Assembly (NCBI RefSeq): GCF_036248255.1
Contig: NZ_CP109178.1
Coordinates: 1,426,001-1,490,000 of the forward strand
Origin: Streptomyces sp. NBC_01717
GTDB lineage: Bacteria > Actinomycetota > Actinomycetes > Streptomycetales > Streptomycetaceae
DNA: 64,000 nt
Direction of reading: 5' to 3'
Shown here: positions 46,398-53,932 of the stretch, piece after piece
Layout: every line of letters starts with the position of its first letter
How positions within the stretch are numbered: position 1 is the stretch's first letter
Notes under the pieces: model-generated
What the model was told of the DNA's origin: nothing
Seen by the model: the letters and a program-made list of their open reading frames with translations, nothing else
The model's database searches: none
Made by a program: the position numbers and the translations under genes

Positions 46398-47168
46398 TCA
46401 GACGGTGGTGCCGATGCCGCCGTCGACGGGGATCACTGCGCCGGTGACATACGCCCCGGCCCGGCTGGAGAGGTAGATCGCCACGCCGGCCATGTCATCA
46501 GGGCGTCCGATCCGGCGCAGCGGTGCGGACTCGACCACGGCGTCGCCCTGTGCCTTCAGGGTGGCGGCCATCATCCTGGACTCGAACGGGCCGGGGGCGA
46601 TCGCGTTGACGGTGATGCCCTGCGGCCCGAGTTCCTTGGCCAGTACCCGGGTCAGGTGGTGCAGTCCGGCCTTGCTCGCCGCGTAGGAGTAGGTGGGCAG
46701 CGGGTTGACGTGCAGGCCGTCGATGGAACCCACGTTGATCACGCGTGCAGGGTCGTCATGGGAGCCGGCCTTGCGCAGCAGCGGCAGCAGTGCCTGGGTC
46801 AGCAGGAAAGGGCTGCGCAGGTTGAGGTCCATCACCTTGTCCCAGCCGCTGACCGGGAACTCGTCCAATGGCGCACCCCAGGTCGCGCCCGCATTGTTGA
46901 CCAGGATGTGCAGCCGCTCCTCGCGTTCGGCGATCTCCGCGGCGAGCCGGTGGCACTCCTCCTCCCGCGACAGGTCCGCGGGCAGTGCGTTCACCTCGCC
47001 GAGCTCGGAGAGCTCACGAGCGGCCTCGTCGCAGGCCGCCGCGTTGCGGGAACTGATGTAGACGCGGGCCCCGGCTGCGACCAGGCCGCGGGCGATCATC
47101 AGGCCGATACCGCGGGAACCTCCGGTGACCAGGGCGGTTTTGCCGGAGACGGAGAACAGTGAGGTCAC
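46398..47168 (-). CDS. SDR family oxidoreductase (FabG-like)
   Basis: A 256-residue classical SDR with TGGSRGIG (residues 15-22), NNAGA near residue 90, Ser in NVGSIDG and the catalytic YSYAASKAGL near residue 158. Such enzymes oxidise 3-hydroxyacyl or similar alcohols. It is the first gene of the operon with the acyl-CoA dehydrogenase. The CTAAGC palindrome lies 48 bases upstream of its ATG. Confidence 0.92.
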   Translation of the reverse strand: MTSLFSVSGKTALVTGGSRGIGLMIARGLVAAGARVYISSRNAAACDEAARELSELGEVNALPADLSREEECHRLAAEIAEREERLHILVNNAGATWGAPLDEFPVSGWDKVMDLNLRSPFLLTQALLPLLRKAGSHDDPARVINVGSIDGLHVNPLPTYSYAASKAGLHHLTRVLAKELGPQGITVNAIAPGPFESRMMAATLKAQGDAVVESAPLRRIGRPDDMAGVAIYLSSRAGAYVTGAVIPVDGGIGTTV

Positions 47169-47215
47169 GGCGGACTCCAGAGGCGGTGATCGGACGGGGG
47201 CGGGCTTCCAGGATA

Positions 47216-47231
47216 CTAAGCAGTCGCTTAG
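47216..47231. promoter_or_regulatory. CTAAGC-N4-GCTTAG operator
   Basis: A perfect 6-4-6 inverted repeat just upstream of the SDR/acyl-CoA dehydrogenase operon. The form is typical of TetR-family operators in front of lipid-oxidation genes in actinobacteria. No TetR gene is adjacent. Confidence 0.6.
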
Positions 47232-47336
47232 AACGCGTCAACCAGCCCGTCCCGCCCCGTCACCGGCTGAGCGGGACTTGTCCGGCAGGCGGGCTGATCG
47301 GGGGAACGGCCGGTGTCGCGCATCGAGGTGCAGGGG

Positions 47337-47560
47337 TCGGGACTCCTACGGAGCAACTGCCCACGCTGGTCCTGGACTACGACTACGAACAGTTCTATCC
47401 GGGGCAGCCGCGCCAGATGTTCGACAAACTGACGTCCCCCAAGGACTACCTGAAGCTCACCGCGGCGACCGGCGCACAGCTGCACTGCTCCCCGATGGCC
47501 CCGCAGCAGCACTGCGAGGTCGTCTTCGACTGGCTGCAGGAAACGTTGCCCGGGCGCTGA
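47337..47560 (+). pseudogene. C-terminal remnant of an alpha/beta hydrolase
   Basis: About 70 residues in frame (LVLDYDYEQFYPGQPRQMFD, later TAATGAQLHCSPMAPQQHCE, ending FDWLQETLPGR) match the C-terminal end of Streptomyces dipeptidyl-peptidase-like alpha/beta hydrolases: HC carries the catalytic His and the stop position is right. There is no start codon, nucleophile domain or ribosome site upstream, so this is a truncated gene. It sits just outside the first tRNA-Pro fragment, consistent with breakage at an integration hot spot. Confidence 0.6.
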
Positions 47561-47653
47561 CCGCGCGTGACGCGGCGTCGTGGACAGCGCTCGGCATGAC
47601 ACCGCTGCTTCGGCACCGAAAAGGGCCCCCCGCACGGCCCCCGCTCACGCGCA

Positions 47654-47677
47654 AGGGGCGCTCCGAAGAGCGCCCCT
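47654..47677 (-). terminator. terminator downstream of tRNA-Pro fragment
   Basis: AGGGGCGCTC, CGAA loop, then GAGCGCCCCT: a perfect 10-bp stem with a tetraloop, 27 bases past the 3' end of the tRNA fragment in the tRNA's direction. A second small hairpin CCGAC-N6-GTCGG abuts the tRNA end. Confidence 0.75.
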
Positions 47678-47703
47678 CACCTGCGGAAAATTCCGACATC
47701 TCT

Positions 47704-47746
47704 GTCGGGACGACAGGATTTGAACCTGCGACCCCTTGACCCCCAG
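47704..47746 (-). other. 3' fragment of tRNA-Pro(GGG), putative attachment site 1
   Basis: On the minus strand, 43 bases match the 3' part of a Streptomyces tRNA-Pro(GGG): anticodon loop CTGGGGG, stem TCAAG, T-arm GCAGG-TTCAAAT-CCTGT and acceptor end CGTCCCGA. The 5' half is absent; unrelated sequence starts at 47747. This is what an integrated element leaves at its distal end after recombining inside the tRNA gene. Confidence 0.75.
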
Positions 47747-48262
47747 GAGTGAGGGCCAGGCGGACTATCGTGACATAACAGACTAATCCTGCAGGCGAGT
47801 TGTGTGTGAGCGCCCAGCACGTTCGCTGCCGCGCACACCGCGTGGTCCCCAACTGGTCCTCAAATCAAGCACATGGCGGAGGCCATCCCGAGTCGACGGC
47901 AGACTACGAGGCGGCACTGACAGTCGGGCGGGATGGACGCTTCTCCCCCCAGGGCGTCGTCGCGACGTCCCTCGTCGCCGAGCAGGACGGCGAAGTTGAT
48001 CAGGCTCTCCGCAGCGGGCGAGTTCGCGTCGGAGGTCGAGGTTCTCGCCGTGGGCCTGTTCGGCGCTACGCGCCTTCGCTCCGCCGGCAGCCGCTCGACC
48101 GTCCATCACGCCAGGGTGTCCACTTTTCAACCGGCCTTGACGGCTGTTCCCCGCGGCTTCGGCCCGTCGCTCGATGCGAGTTCCGAAATCCACCGATGAG
48201 TACCGCAGGCTGGGCCTGTCTACCCCGTCGTACACCATCGAACCTCGGACTGGAGACCCACC
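47747..48262. other. gene-free start of putative small island
   Basis: About 515 bases without a supported gene between attachment site 1 and the VOC gene. Near its left edge, TGGTCCCCAACTGGTCC (47843-47859) resembles TGGTCCCCCCAGCTGGTCC at 49589-49607 near the other end of the segment. Confidence 0.4.
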
Positions 48263-48715
48263 ATGACCACTCCCGCACACGCCGGTCGCATGCTGTTCGT
48301 GAACATCCCCGTGGCGGACATCGAGCGCAGCAAGGCGTTCTTCGCGCAGCTCGGGTTCAGCTACAACCCGATGTTCACCGACGAGACCGCCGCCTGCATG
48401 CTGGTCGGCGAGCAAGCCTCCGTCATGCTGCTCAGCCACAAGACGTTCGCGCAGTTCGCGAAGCTGCCGATGGCCGATCCCACCACGCACACGCTGGCGC
48501 TCTACTGCTTCAGCGTGTCAGCCCGCGATGAGGTTGACGCGGTCGCTGAGGCTGCGCTCGCCGCGGGCGGCTCCGAGGCAGATGGCCCCGAGGACCACGG
48601 CTTCATGTACTCACGCAGCTTCTTCGACCTCGACGGCCACGGCTGGCAGGTCATGTGGATGGATCCGTCGAGCACCACGGACAGCTCGACTTCCAGCACG
48701 CCCGCGAGAACGTGA
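48263..48715 (+). CDS. VOC family protein (glyoxalase/bleomycin-resistance fold)
   Basis: A 150-residue vicinal-oxygen-chelate protein. The N-terminal half (RMLFVNIPVADIERSKAFFA) and the C-terminal half (FMYSRSFFDLDGHGWQVMWM) show the two beta-alpha-beta-beta-beta units. It belongs to the uncharacterised lactoylglutathione-lyase-like group (ELG). The last 15 residues (after MWMDPS) are serine/threonine filler encoded by istB-derived DNA read in another frame, so the original stop has been lost and the tail is new. Otherwise the gene looks intact. Confidence 0.85.
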   Translation: MTTPAHAGRMLFVNIPVADIERSKAFFAQLGFSYNPMFTDETAACMLVGEQASVMLLSHKTFAQFAKLPMADPTTHTLALYCFSVSARDEVDAVAEAALAAGGSEADGPEDHGFMYSRSFFDLDGHGWQVMWMDPSSTTDSSTSSTPART

Positions 48716-48735
48716 TCCTGCTCGGACCCACCGGC
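48670..48735 (+). pseudogene. istB: istB fragment, plus strand (IS21 family)
   Basis: In the frame beginning GAG at 48670 the DNA reads EHHGQLDFQHARENVILLGP followed by TG: the segment before and into the Walker A motif of an IS21-type IstB ATPase. It overlaps the end of the VOC gene and stops abruptly where a minus-strand istB fragment begins. Confidence 0.55.
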
Positions 48736-49057
48736 CCGAACAGGATCACGGACTCGCCGTCGTGAAGCCAGCACAGGGCGGCCAGGTCGCGGATCTGGGC
48801 GGCCGGTAGCGTCGGAGCTGCGTTGAAGTCGAAGCCTTCCAGGGTGGCCTGCTGCTCGAACTTCGCCTTGCACAGGCGGCGTTCGAAGGCGACGGTCTCA
48901 CCGTGGGCGATCTCGTCCTGGCAGAGGACCTGGAGGAAGTCGGGGTGGCCGAGTTCGCCGCCATGGGTCTGGGCGAGGCGGGCATCCAGGGTCTCCAGCA
49001 TCCCCGACAGCCCCAGCGTCTTGAGCGATTCACGCAGGGCGTGTCCATGCCACTCAT
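48727..49057 (-). pseudogene. istB: istB N-terminal fragment, minus strand (IS21 family)
   Basis: Reads from an ATG at 49057 (overlapping the istA-like stop as ATGA), shifts frame once near 49040, then encodes ESLKTLGLSGMLETLDARLA, VAFERRLCKAKFEQQATLEG, LPAAQIRDLAALCWL and ESVILFGPVG, where the match ends at Walker A. The rest of the ATPase domain is missing. A dead transposition helper gene. Confidence 0.7.
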
Positions 49058-49236
49058 CGGACCGTCTCCTCGGCGGCTTCGCTGTGTCCCTGGTCATCGT
49101 GGTGCTCGGCCGGCGTCTGGGTGGGGATGTCGGCGGCGAACAGGCCCTCGGGCCCGTGCAGGAAGGCCGCCGCTCCGGCGTCCCCGCTGTCGGGTTCGGG
49201 GTCGGTCTCGGTGCCGGCGACCTGTACGCAATCTCC
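49054..49236 (-). pseudogene. possible istA C-terminal remnant
   Basis: An open frame ending in a TGA that overlaps the istB start encodes EPDSGDAGAAAFLHGPEGLF and continues to EAAEETVR. Position and ATGA overlap fit the end of istA in an IS21 element, but the sequence itself is not diagnostic. Confidence 0.3.
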
Positions 49237-49619
49237 GACTGAGAACCGTCAGCGAGAGCCCCGGCTGGACGGGGTGCCTGAGGCGGGTAAAGCGAGAACG
49301 CTGGTCGCACGCCGTCTGACCCCACACGGTCGTCACGACTGCACTACGCCACCTGGGACGGCCGCACCCCTCGACGGTGCTGTCCTGCCACCACGCCGGC
49401 ACACCGCGGCACCCGTCATTGGTCGGAACCCGGAACATAGTCACGAGCACAGGCCGCTGGCGACAGGGGCGTTGGATGGACGCGGCCGTACGGGCATCGG
49501 TCCGCGGAGGGCGGAAAGTACGCACGTCAACGCACCGCATGGCCCACCTTGACTGGGTCAATGTGTGCTTCACCCCAGCCAGGTGCACTGGTCCCCCCAG
49601 CTGGTCCCTGAAAATGATC
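49237..49619. other. non-coding segment before second attachment site
   Basis: No supported gene. Contains the TGGTCCCC-type repeat at 49589-49607 near its right edge. Confidence 0.4.
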
Positions 49620-49656
49620 AAGGGGCCGTTTCAGATCTCCTCTGAAACGTCCCCTT
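49620..49656 (-). terminator. strong terminator downstream of second tRNA-Pro fragment
   Basis: AAGGGGCCGTTTCAGA and TCTGAAACGTCCCCTT pair over 16 positions with one mismatch around a five-base loop. It lies 19 bases past the tRNA 3' end, as expected for a tRNA terminator, but its sequence differs from that at 47654. Confidence 0.8.
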
Positions 49657-49674
49657 GATCTGCGACTTCGCAAA

Positions 49675-49704
49675 GTCGGGACGACAGGATTTGAACCTGC
49701 GACC
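49675..49704 (-). other. 3' fragment of tRNA-Pro, putative attachment site 2
   Basis: Thirty bases identical to 47704-47733: the T-arm and acceptor 3' end of tRNA-Pro. Sequence diverges at 49705. Same orientation as site 1, with a different terminator on its left. A second integration into the tRNA-Pro regenerated by the first element would give this arrangement. Confidence 0.7.
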
Positions 49705-49886
49705 ACGGTGCATGCGCTGCCAGCCTCCTGACGTTCCCCGACCGACCTACCCGAAAGGGCCCCGGCACTGTGGAGTGGAAGAGCTGGGCAGACCAGCCCA
49801 CCCCATGCCCGAATGCGCGACTCAACCCCGACACGGCCCGCACAACCCCGAAACACTCACCCCGAGATCAGCCGGTGGATCCAGGC

Positions 49887-51116
49887 TCAGGCGCGGACGA
49901 AATCGAGCGGAACGGAACGGGTACCCCACTCGGCCCATATGGCCATTTCGGGAGATCCGGTGAGTTGGAAGCCGGTGCTGCGGGTGAGGGCCTCCTCCAG
50001 TGTCGTGATCATCATCATCCGGGCGAGGGGCGCGCCGGGGCAGCTGTGCGTGCCCCGGCCGAAGGAGATGTGCCTGGCGATGTTGGGCCGGTGCAGGACG
50101 AAGGCGTCTCCGTCGGGGAACACCCGGTGGTCCCGGTTCGCCGAGGTGTAGACGAGCGCCACGGGGTCGTCCTTGCGAATGAGCTGCTCTCCCAGCCTCA
50201 CGTCCTCACGCGCAGTGCGGGCCATGCCCCGGTAGGGCGAGTAGAGCCGGAGGAACTCCTCCACCGCGGCGGGAATGTCCTCGGGCCGGTCGCGCAGGTG
50301 ATCCTGCAGCTCCTGGTCCTTGCTCAGGTGCACGAACATGTTGCCGATGAAGACGCTGGGCGCCACCATCCCGGTGACGATGAGCTGCCGGACGCAGCCG
50401 AGCACCATCTCGGCGGGCAGTGGTGCGCCCTGGTACTCGGCGTCGAGCAGCGCGGCGGTGAGATCCTCCTCGGGATCGTGCGGATGGGCCCGTCGCTCGT
50501 CGATGACCGACTGGGCGATCTCGTACAGCCGTCGGCTGAGCTTCTTCACCGTCTCGTGGTCGAGGACCTGGATGGCGTCGACGTAGGTGCCGCTGACCTG
50601 CTTGATCAGGGTCGAGGTCTCGACGGACAGGTTGAAGAAGTGGGCGAAGACGTGGGCGGGGAACTGGTGCGCGTAGTCCTTGCACACGTCCGCCCAGCCC
50701 CGGTCGATGAGCGGGGCGAGGAGTTCGACTGCTGCGGAGCGGACCTTGGGGGCAAGGTCACGCATCTTCGGCGGGGTGAAGAACTTGTTGATGACGCGCC
50801 GGTACGCCATGTGGTCCGGCGGGTCGAGATGCAGCGGTGGCCGCACCCCGGTGAACGCGAACTTCGGTATTGCGTTCTGCTGTGACGTCGTGAAGTGCTC
50901 GATATCCGTGATCACCGAGAGCACTTCGTCGTAGCCCAGCAGCGCCCAGAACCCGCCGTACTCCTGGCTGCGGGCGATCGGGCAGCGGGCTCGCAGCCCG
51001 GCGAACTCCTCGTGGGCGCTGGTGAAGGTCTCCCCCGGCCGCACGGGATCGAAATCGTGGGCGTCGCGGCGGCTCTCGTCGGCGCTGGACTGGCTGTTGC
51101 GGGGGCAGTGGTTCAC
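49887..51116 (-). CDS. cytochrome P450 with atypical I helix
   Basis: A 409-residue soluble bacterial P450. The heme loop FGRGTHSCPG provides Cys359 as iron ligand, and the K-helix E-x-x-R is in EEFLR (E287, R290). The I-helix oxygen-activation segment, normally A/G-G-x-D/E-T, reads VTGMVAPSVFIGN (residues 247-259), so both the acid and the alcohol are missing. The GTG at 51116 with AAGGAGGA five bases upstream is the start; upstream in-frame sequence is not P450-like. It follows the importer operon's terminator and has its own promoter region. It is a homologue of the second P450 at 61270. No ferredoxin gene is nearby. Confidence 0.92.
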   Translation of the reverse strand: MNHCPRNSQSSADESRRDAHDFDPVRPGETFTSAHEEFAGLRARCPIARSQEYGGFWALLGYDEVLSVITDIEHFTTSQQNAIPKFAFTGVRPPLHLDPPDHMAYRRVINKFFTPPKMRDLAPKVRSAAVELLAPLIDRGWADVCKDYAHQFPAHVFAHFFNLSVETSTLIKQVSGTYVDAIQVLDHETVKKLSRRLYEIAQSVIDERRAHPHDPEEDLTAALLDAEYQGAPLPAEMVLGCVRQLIVTGMVAPSVFIGNMFVHLSKDQELQDHLRDRPEDIPAAVEEFLRLYSPYRGMARTAREDVRLGEQLIRKDDPVALVYTSANRDHRVFPDGDAFVLHRPNIARHISFGRGTHSCPGAPLARMMMITTLEEALTRSTGFQLTGSPEMAIWAEWGTRSVPLDFVRA

Positions 51117-51385
51117 GGTCCTCCTTGAGGACAGGTTGGTGCGGAATCGGACGGGTCGAGGCAGGGCTCCGACTCGATACGCCGCACGACGGTCCCGGCT
51201 CAGGGGCCGACGCCGTCGGGTATCCCGGAGTGCGGCGCGCTGCCGGACGCACAGCGGTGGATCAGGCCGCACTCCATCGAACGTCATCCGTGGAGCCGGT
51301 TCGGGGACTCGCGAGCCGGCAGCGGCTCAGGTCGCCGGTGGTCCGGGACGGGGTCCGGTCGGGGCATTCGGACGCCGCGCCACCG
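51117..51385. other. promoter region of P450 gene
   Basis: About 270 bases between the P450 start and the importer terminator. No gene seen. The strong ribosome site AAGGAGGA is next to the P450 GTG; I find no clear -35/-10 pair. Confidence 0.4.
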
Positions 51386-51420
51386 CAGAGCAGTGCCGGT
51401 GGCTCGCCGGCACTGCTCTG
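51386..51420 (-). terminator. terminator of importer operon
   Basis: CAGAGCAGTGCCGG (51386-51399), seven-base loop, and exact reverse complement (51407-51420): a perfect 14-bp stem 23 bases past the livF stop. Confidence 0.85.
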
Positions 51421-51443
51421 GGTCGCCGTGCCATGTGTGCGCG

Positions 51444-52139
51444 TCACGGTGCCAGCAGGCGAAGCAGGTGGTCCCGAGCCTCCTCTGCGGCGGGTTCCTC
51501 GGCCACCAGGCGGCCGAGCTTCATGACCGCGACCCGGTCGCACACTCCCAGGGTCGCGTCGATGTTCTGCTCGACGAGCAGGATGCCGGTGCCGCGTTCC
51601 TGGCGTTCCCAGCGCAGGGCGCTGACCACGGTGTCCACCATCGACGGCTGCAGACCCGCGGTGACCTCGTCCAGGACGATGAGCGCGGGGTCGGCAAGCA
51701 GGGCGCGGGCAAGAACGAGCATCTTCTGCTCACCCCCGGACAGGGTGCCGGCGCGCTGACGCAGACGGGTGCCCAGGACAGGGAAGAGGTCGAGGACGGT
51801 CGATCGCCGCTTGGGGTCGATGCGCCCGGCTTTTGCGGCGACGATGTTCTCCTCGACGCTCAGCGCCGCGAACACCGGCTCGTCCTGCGCGCCATAGGCC
51901 ACGCCCCGGCGCACGGTCCGTTCCGGCAGCAGGCCGGTGATGTCCTCCCCACCGAGATGCACGGTGCCCGCCGTTGGCCGGATGAAGCCGAGGAGTGTCT
52001 CAAGCAGCGTTGTCTTGCCCATGCCGTTGCGGCCGACGACTCCGACGGCCTCGCCGTCACCGACGGTGAGATCCACCCCCCTCAGGACGGTGGCGGACCC
52101 GTAACCGGATTCAATGCCCTGTGCTGTCAGCTTCATCAC
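51444..52139 (-). CDS. livF: LivF-type ABC transporter ATPase
   Basis: A 231-residue ATPase of the branched-chain-amino-acid (HAAT) importer family. Walker A GRNGMGKTTLLETLLG (near residue 38), signature TLSGGEQKMLVLARAL, Walker B LIVLDEVTAGLQP and the switch His position is Q in VEQNIDATLG, normal for LivF. It starts GTGATG overlapping the stop of the permease-ATPase fusion; either codon may be used. It pairs with the LivG-like domain of the fusion protein to drive uptake. Confidence 0.92.
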   Translation of the reverse strand: MMKLTAQGIESGYGSATVLRGVDLTVGDGEAVGVVGRNGMGKTTLLETLLGFIRPTAGTVHLGGEDITGLLPERTVRRGVAYGAQDEPVFAALSVEENIVAAKAGRIDPKRRSTVLDLFPVLGTRLRQRAGTLSGGEQKMLVLARALLADPALIVLDEVTAGLQPSMVDTVVSALRWERQERGTGILLVEQNIDATLGVCDRVAVMKLGRLVAEEPAAEEARDHLLRLLAP

Positions 52140-53932
52140 GCCACCGTCCCGAGGTAGGCCTCGCGGACCACATCGGAGTTGCTGACCTCGGTGGGAGTGC
52201 CGTCCTCGATGATCCGGCCCTCGTGCAGCACGACAACACGGTCGGCGATCCGGTTGACGAAGTCCAGGTCGTGCTCGATGAGGATGATCGTCATACCTCC
52301 CCTTGCGAGGCGTTGCAACACCGTTCCTACGACTTCCCGTTCGTTGTGGGTGAGCCCGGCAGTAGGTTCGTCGAGCAGCAGCACCTGGGGGCGGGAGGCA
52401 ACCGAGGCGGCGATCTCCAGTCCCTGCTTGAGCCCGTGTGCCAGCGACGTGCCCTTCTCGTGGTCCCGCCCCTGCAGGCCCATGGCCTCAAGGACGTCGA
52501 GTACCGCTGGAGAGGTGGGGATGCGCCGGCTCCGTCGCCAGAAGGAAGGCAGTCTGCCTGCCTTGCGGGCGAGCAGGATCGTCTCGGCCGCCGAAAGGCT
52601 TTCGAACAGCTGCGGCGACTGGAACTTGCGGCTCACTCCCCGGCGCGCGAGGCGGTGCGCCGGGGGACGGCGGTCCACGCTGTGCGCGCCGAGGTCGTAG
52701 TGCACGGTGCCTCGGGCAGACAAGTTGCCATCGGCGAGGACGGACACCAGCGTCGACTTGCCGGCTCCGTTCGGGCCGACGACGCAGAGCAGTTCACCCC
52801 GCTTCACGTTCAGGTCCACACCACGCAGCACCTGAAGACTCCCGTATCCGAACTCAAGGCCGGAAACCGAGATGACGGGCGACGTGTCCGGGAGTGGTGC
52901 TGGCGGGGTGGTCTCGGGGACGATCTCGCGCTCGTCGGCCCGGGCACCTCCTCTCAGCAGCCGGCCGAACGCGCGGGTGAGCGGCGGCAGGATGCCGCTG
53001 GGCGTGAACACCACGACGAGCACGAACAGCAGGCCCTGGATCAGCGACCACTGCGTGGGGAAGCTCCCCGACAGGTGTGCCCCGAGCAGCTGCAGGCCGA
53101 TGGCGCCGATCACCGGCCCGATGATGGTGGCGCGTCCGCCGACTGCCACCCACACCATCATCTGCGTGGCGAACAGGAAGGTGAACAGGTCGGCGGCCAC
53201 CAGTCCGGTGGTGAGTGCCATCAGCCCACCCGCAAAGGCGGCCAGGCCCGCGCCGCCCATGAACGTCACGGTCTTGACGTTCTCCACGCTGTAGCCGAGG
53301 TAGCGGGTGCGGACCTCGTTGTCCCGGACCGCCCGCAACAGCAGGCCGACGTCGCTGCGGACCAGGATGAGCGCACCCGCGGTGACCAGCACGAGCGCCG
53401 CCAGGGTGAGGTAGTACCAGGCGCGGGTGGTGATCGTGAGGGGATTGAAGCCGAACAGTCCGTTCTCCCCACCGGTGACGGTGGGGAATTGTGAGTAGAG
53501 CGTGGTGGCAGCGGTGGTCAGGGCCAGGGTGACAACCGCGATGTAGAAGGGGGATCCCTTGGCCGAGAAGGCGAAGCGCCCCACCACGCCGGCGACCGCG
53601 GCGGCGATGACGATGCCGAGGAGCAGGGAGACGACGTAGCGCCAGGTCTCGTCCTGTACCGAGATGACAAGACCGGTGCTGTCGGTCGTCGTGGTCATGG
53701 CACCCACGGTGAGGGCGCCGATGCCGAACCACAGGGCATGTCCCAGGTCCGGCGCGCCGACGTAACCCCAGACGAGGTCGAGGCTGACGGCGGATATGCC
53801 GTAGATGAAGGCGACGGTGAGCAGGCCGACGTCGTAGTCACCGACGACCTGGCCGAGCACCACGAACACGAGCACGGCGACGAGTGCGCCGGCGGCCGGG
53901 AGTCGGCCGTTGAAGGTCAGGCGTGACGCCAT
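52136..53932 (-). CDS. LivM-LivG fusion: HAAT permease joined to ATPase
   Basis: A 598-residue fusion. Residues 1-310 are a LivM-type permease with about eight to ten membrane segments (YGISAVSLDLVWGYVGAPDL near 45; GSPFYIAVVTLALTTAATTL near 125; ALTTGLVAADLFTFLFATQM). After a proline-rich linker (about 320-350), residues 352-598 are a LivG/UrtD-like ATPase: Walker [12 protein letters not shown], signature region LAHGLKQGLEIAASVAS, Walker B VLLLDEPTAGL and switch His in IEHDLD. LivM-LivG fusions occur in actinobacteria but are a minority form. It overlaps livH by 16 bases and livF by four. Confidence 0.9.
   Translation of the reverse strand: MASRLTFNGRLPAAGALVAVLVFVVLGQVVGDYDVGLLTVAFIYGISAVSLDLVWGYVGAPDLGHALWFGIGALTVGAMTTTTDSTGLVISVQDETWRYVVSLLLGIVIAAAVAGVVGRFAFSAKGSPFYIAVVTLALTTAATTLYSQFPTVTGGENGLFGFNPLTITTRAWYYLTLAALVLVTAGALILVRSDVGLLLRAVRDNEVRTRYLGYSVENVKTVTFMGGAGLAAFAGGLMALTTGLVAADLFTFLFATQMMVWVAVGGRATIIGPVIGAIGLQLLGAHLSGSFPTQWSLIQGLLFVLVVVFTPSGILPPLTRAFGRLLRGGARADEREIVPETTPPAPLPDTSPVISVSGLEFGYGSLQVLRGVDLNVKRGELLCVVGPNGAGKSTLVSVLADGNLSARGTVHYDLGAHSVDRRPPAHRLARRGVSRKFQSPQLFESLSAAETILLARKAGRLPSFWRRSRRIPTSPAVLDVLEAMGLQGRDHEKGTSLAHGLKQGLEIAASVASRPQVLLLDEPTAGLTHNEREVVGTVLQRLARGGMTIILIEHDLDFVNRIADRVVVLHEGRIIEDGTPTEVSNSDVVREAYLGTVA

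Noticed and set aside
47704..47790. A possible complete tRNA-Pro gene on the minus strand.
   Set aside because: Only the 3' 43 bases match; the D-arm and the 5' acceptor strand are missing, so it is a fragment.
47783..48490. A 235-codon minus-strand frame inside the small island that might be an integrase end.
   Set aside because: Low-complexity Arg/Gly sequence, no recombinase motifs, and it overlaps the VOC gene antisense.
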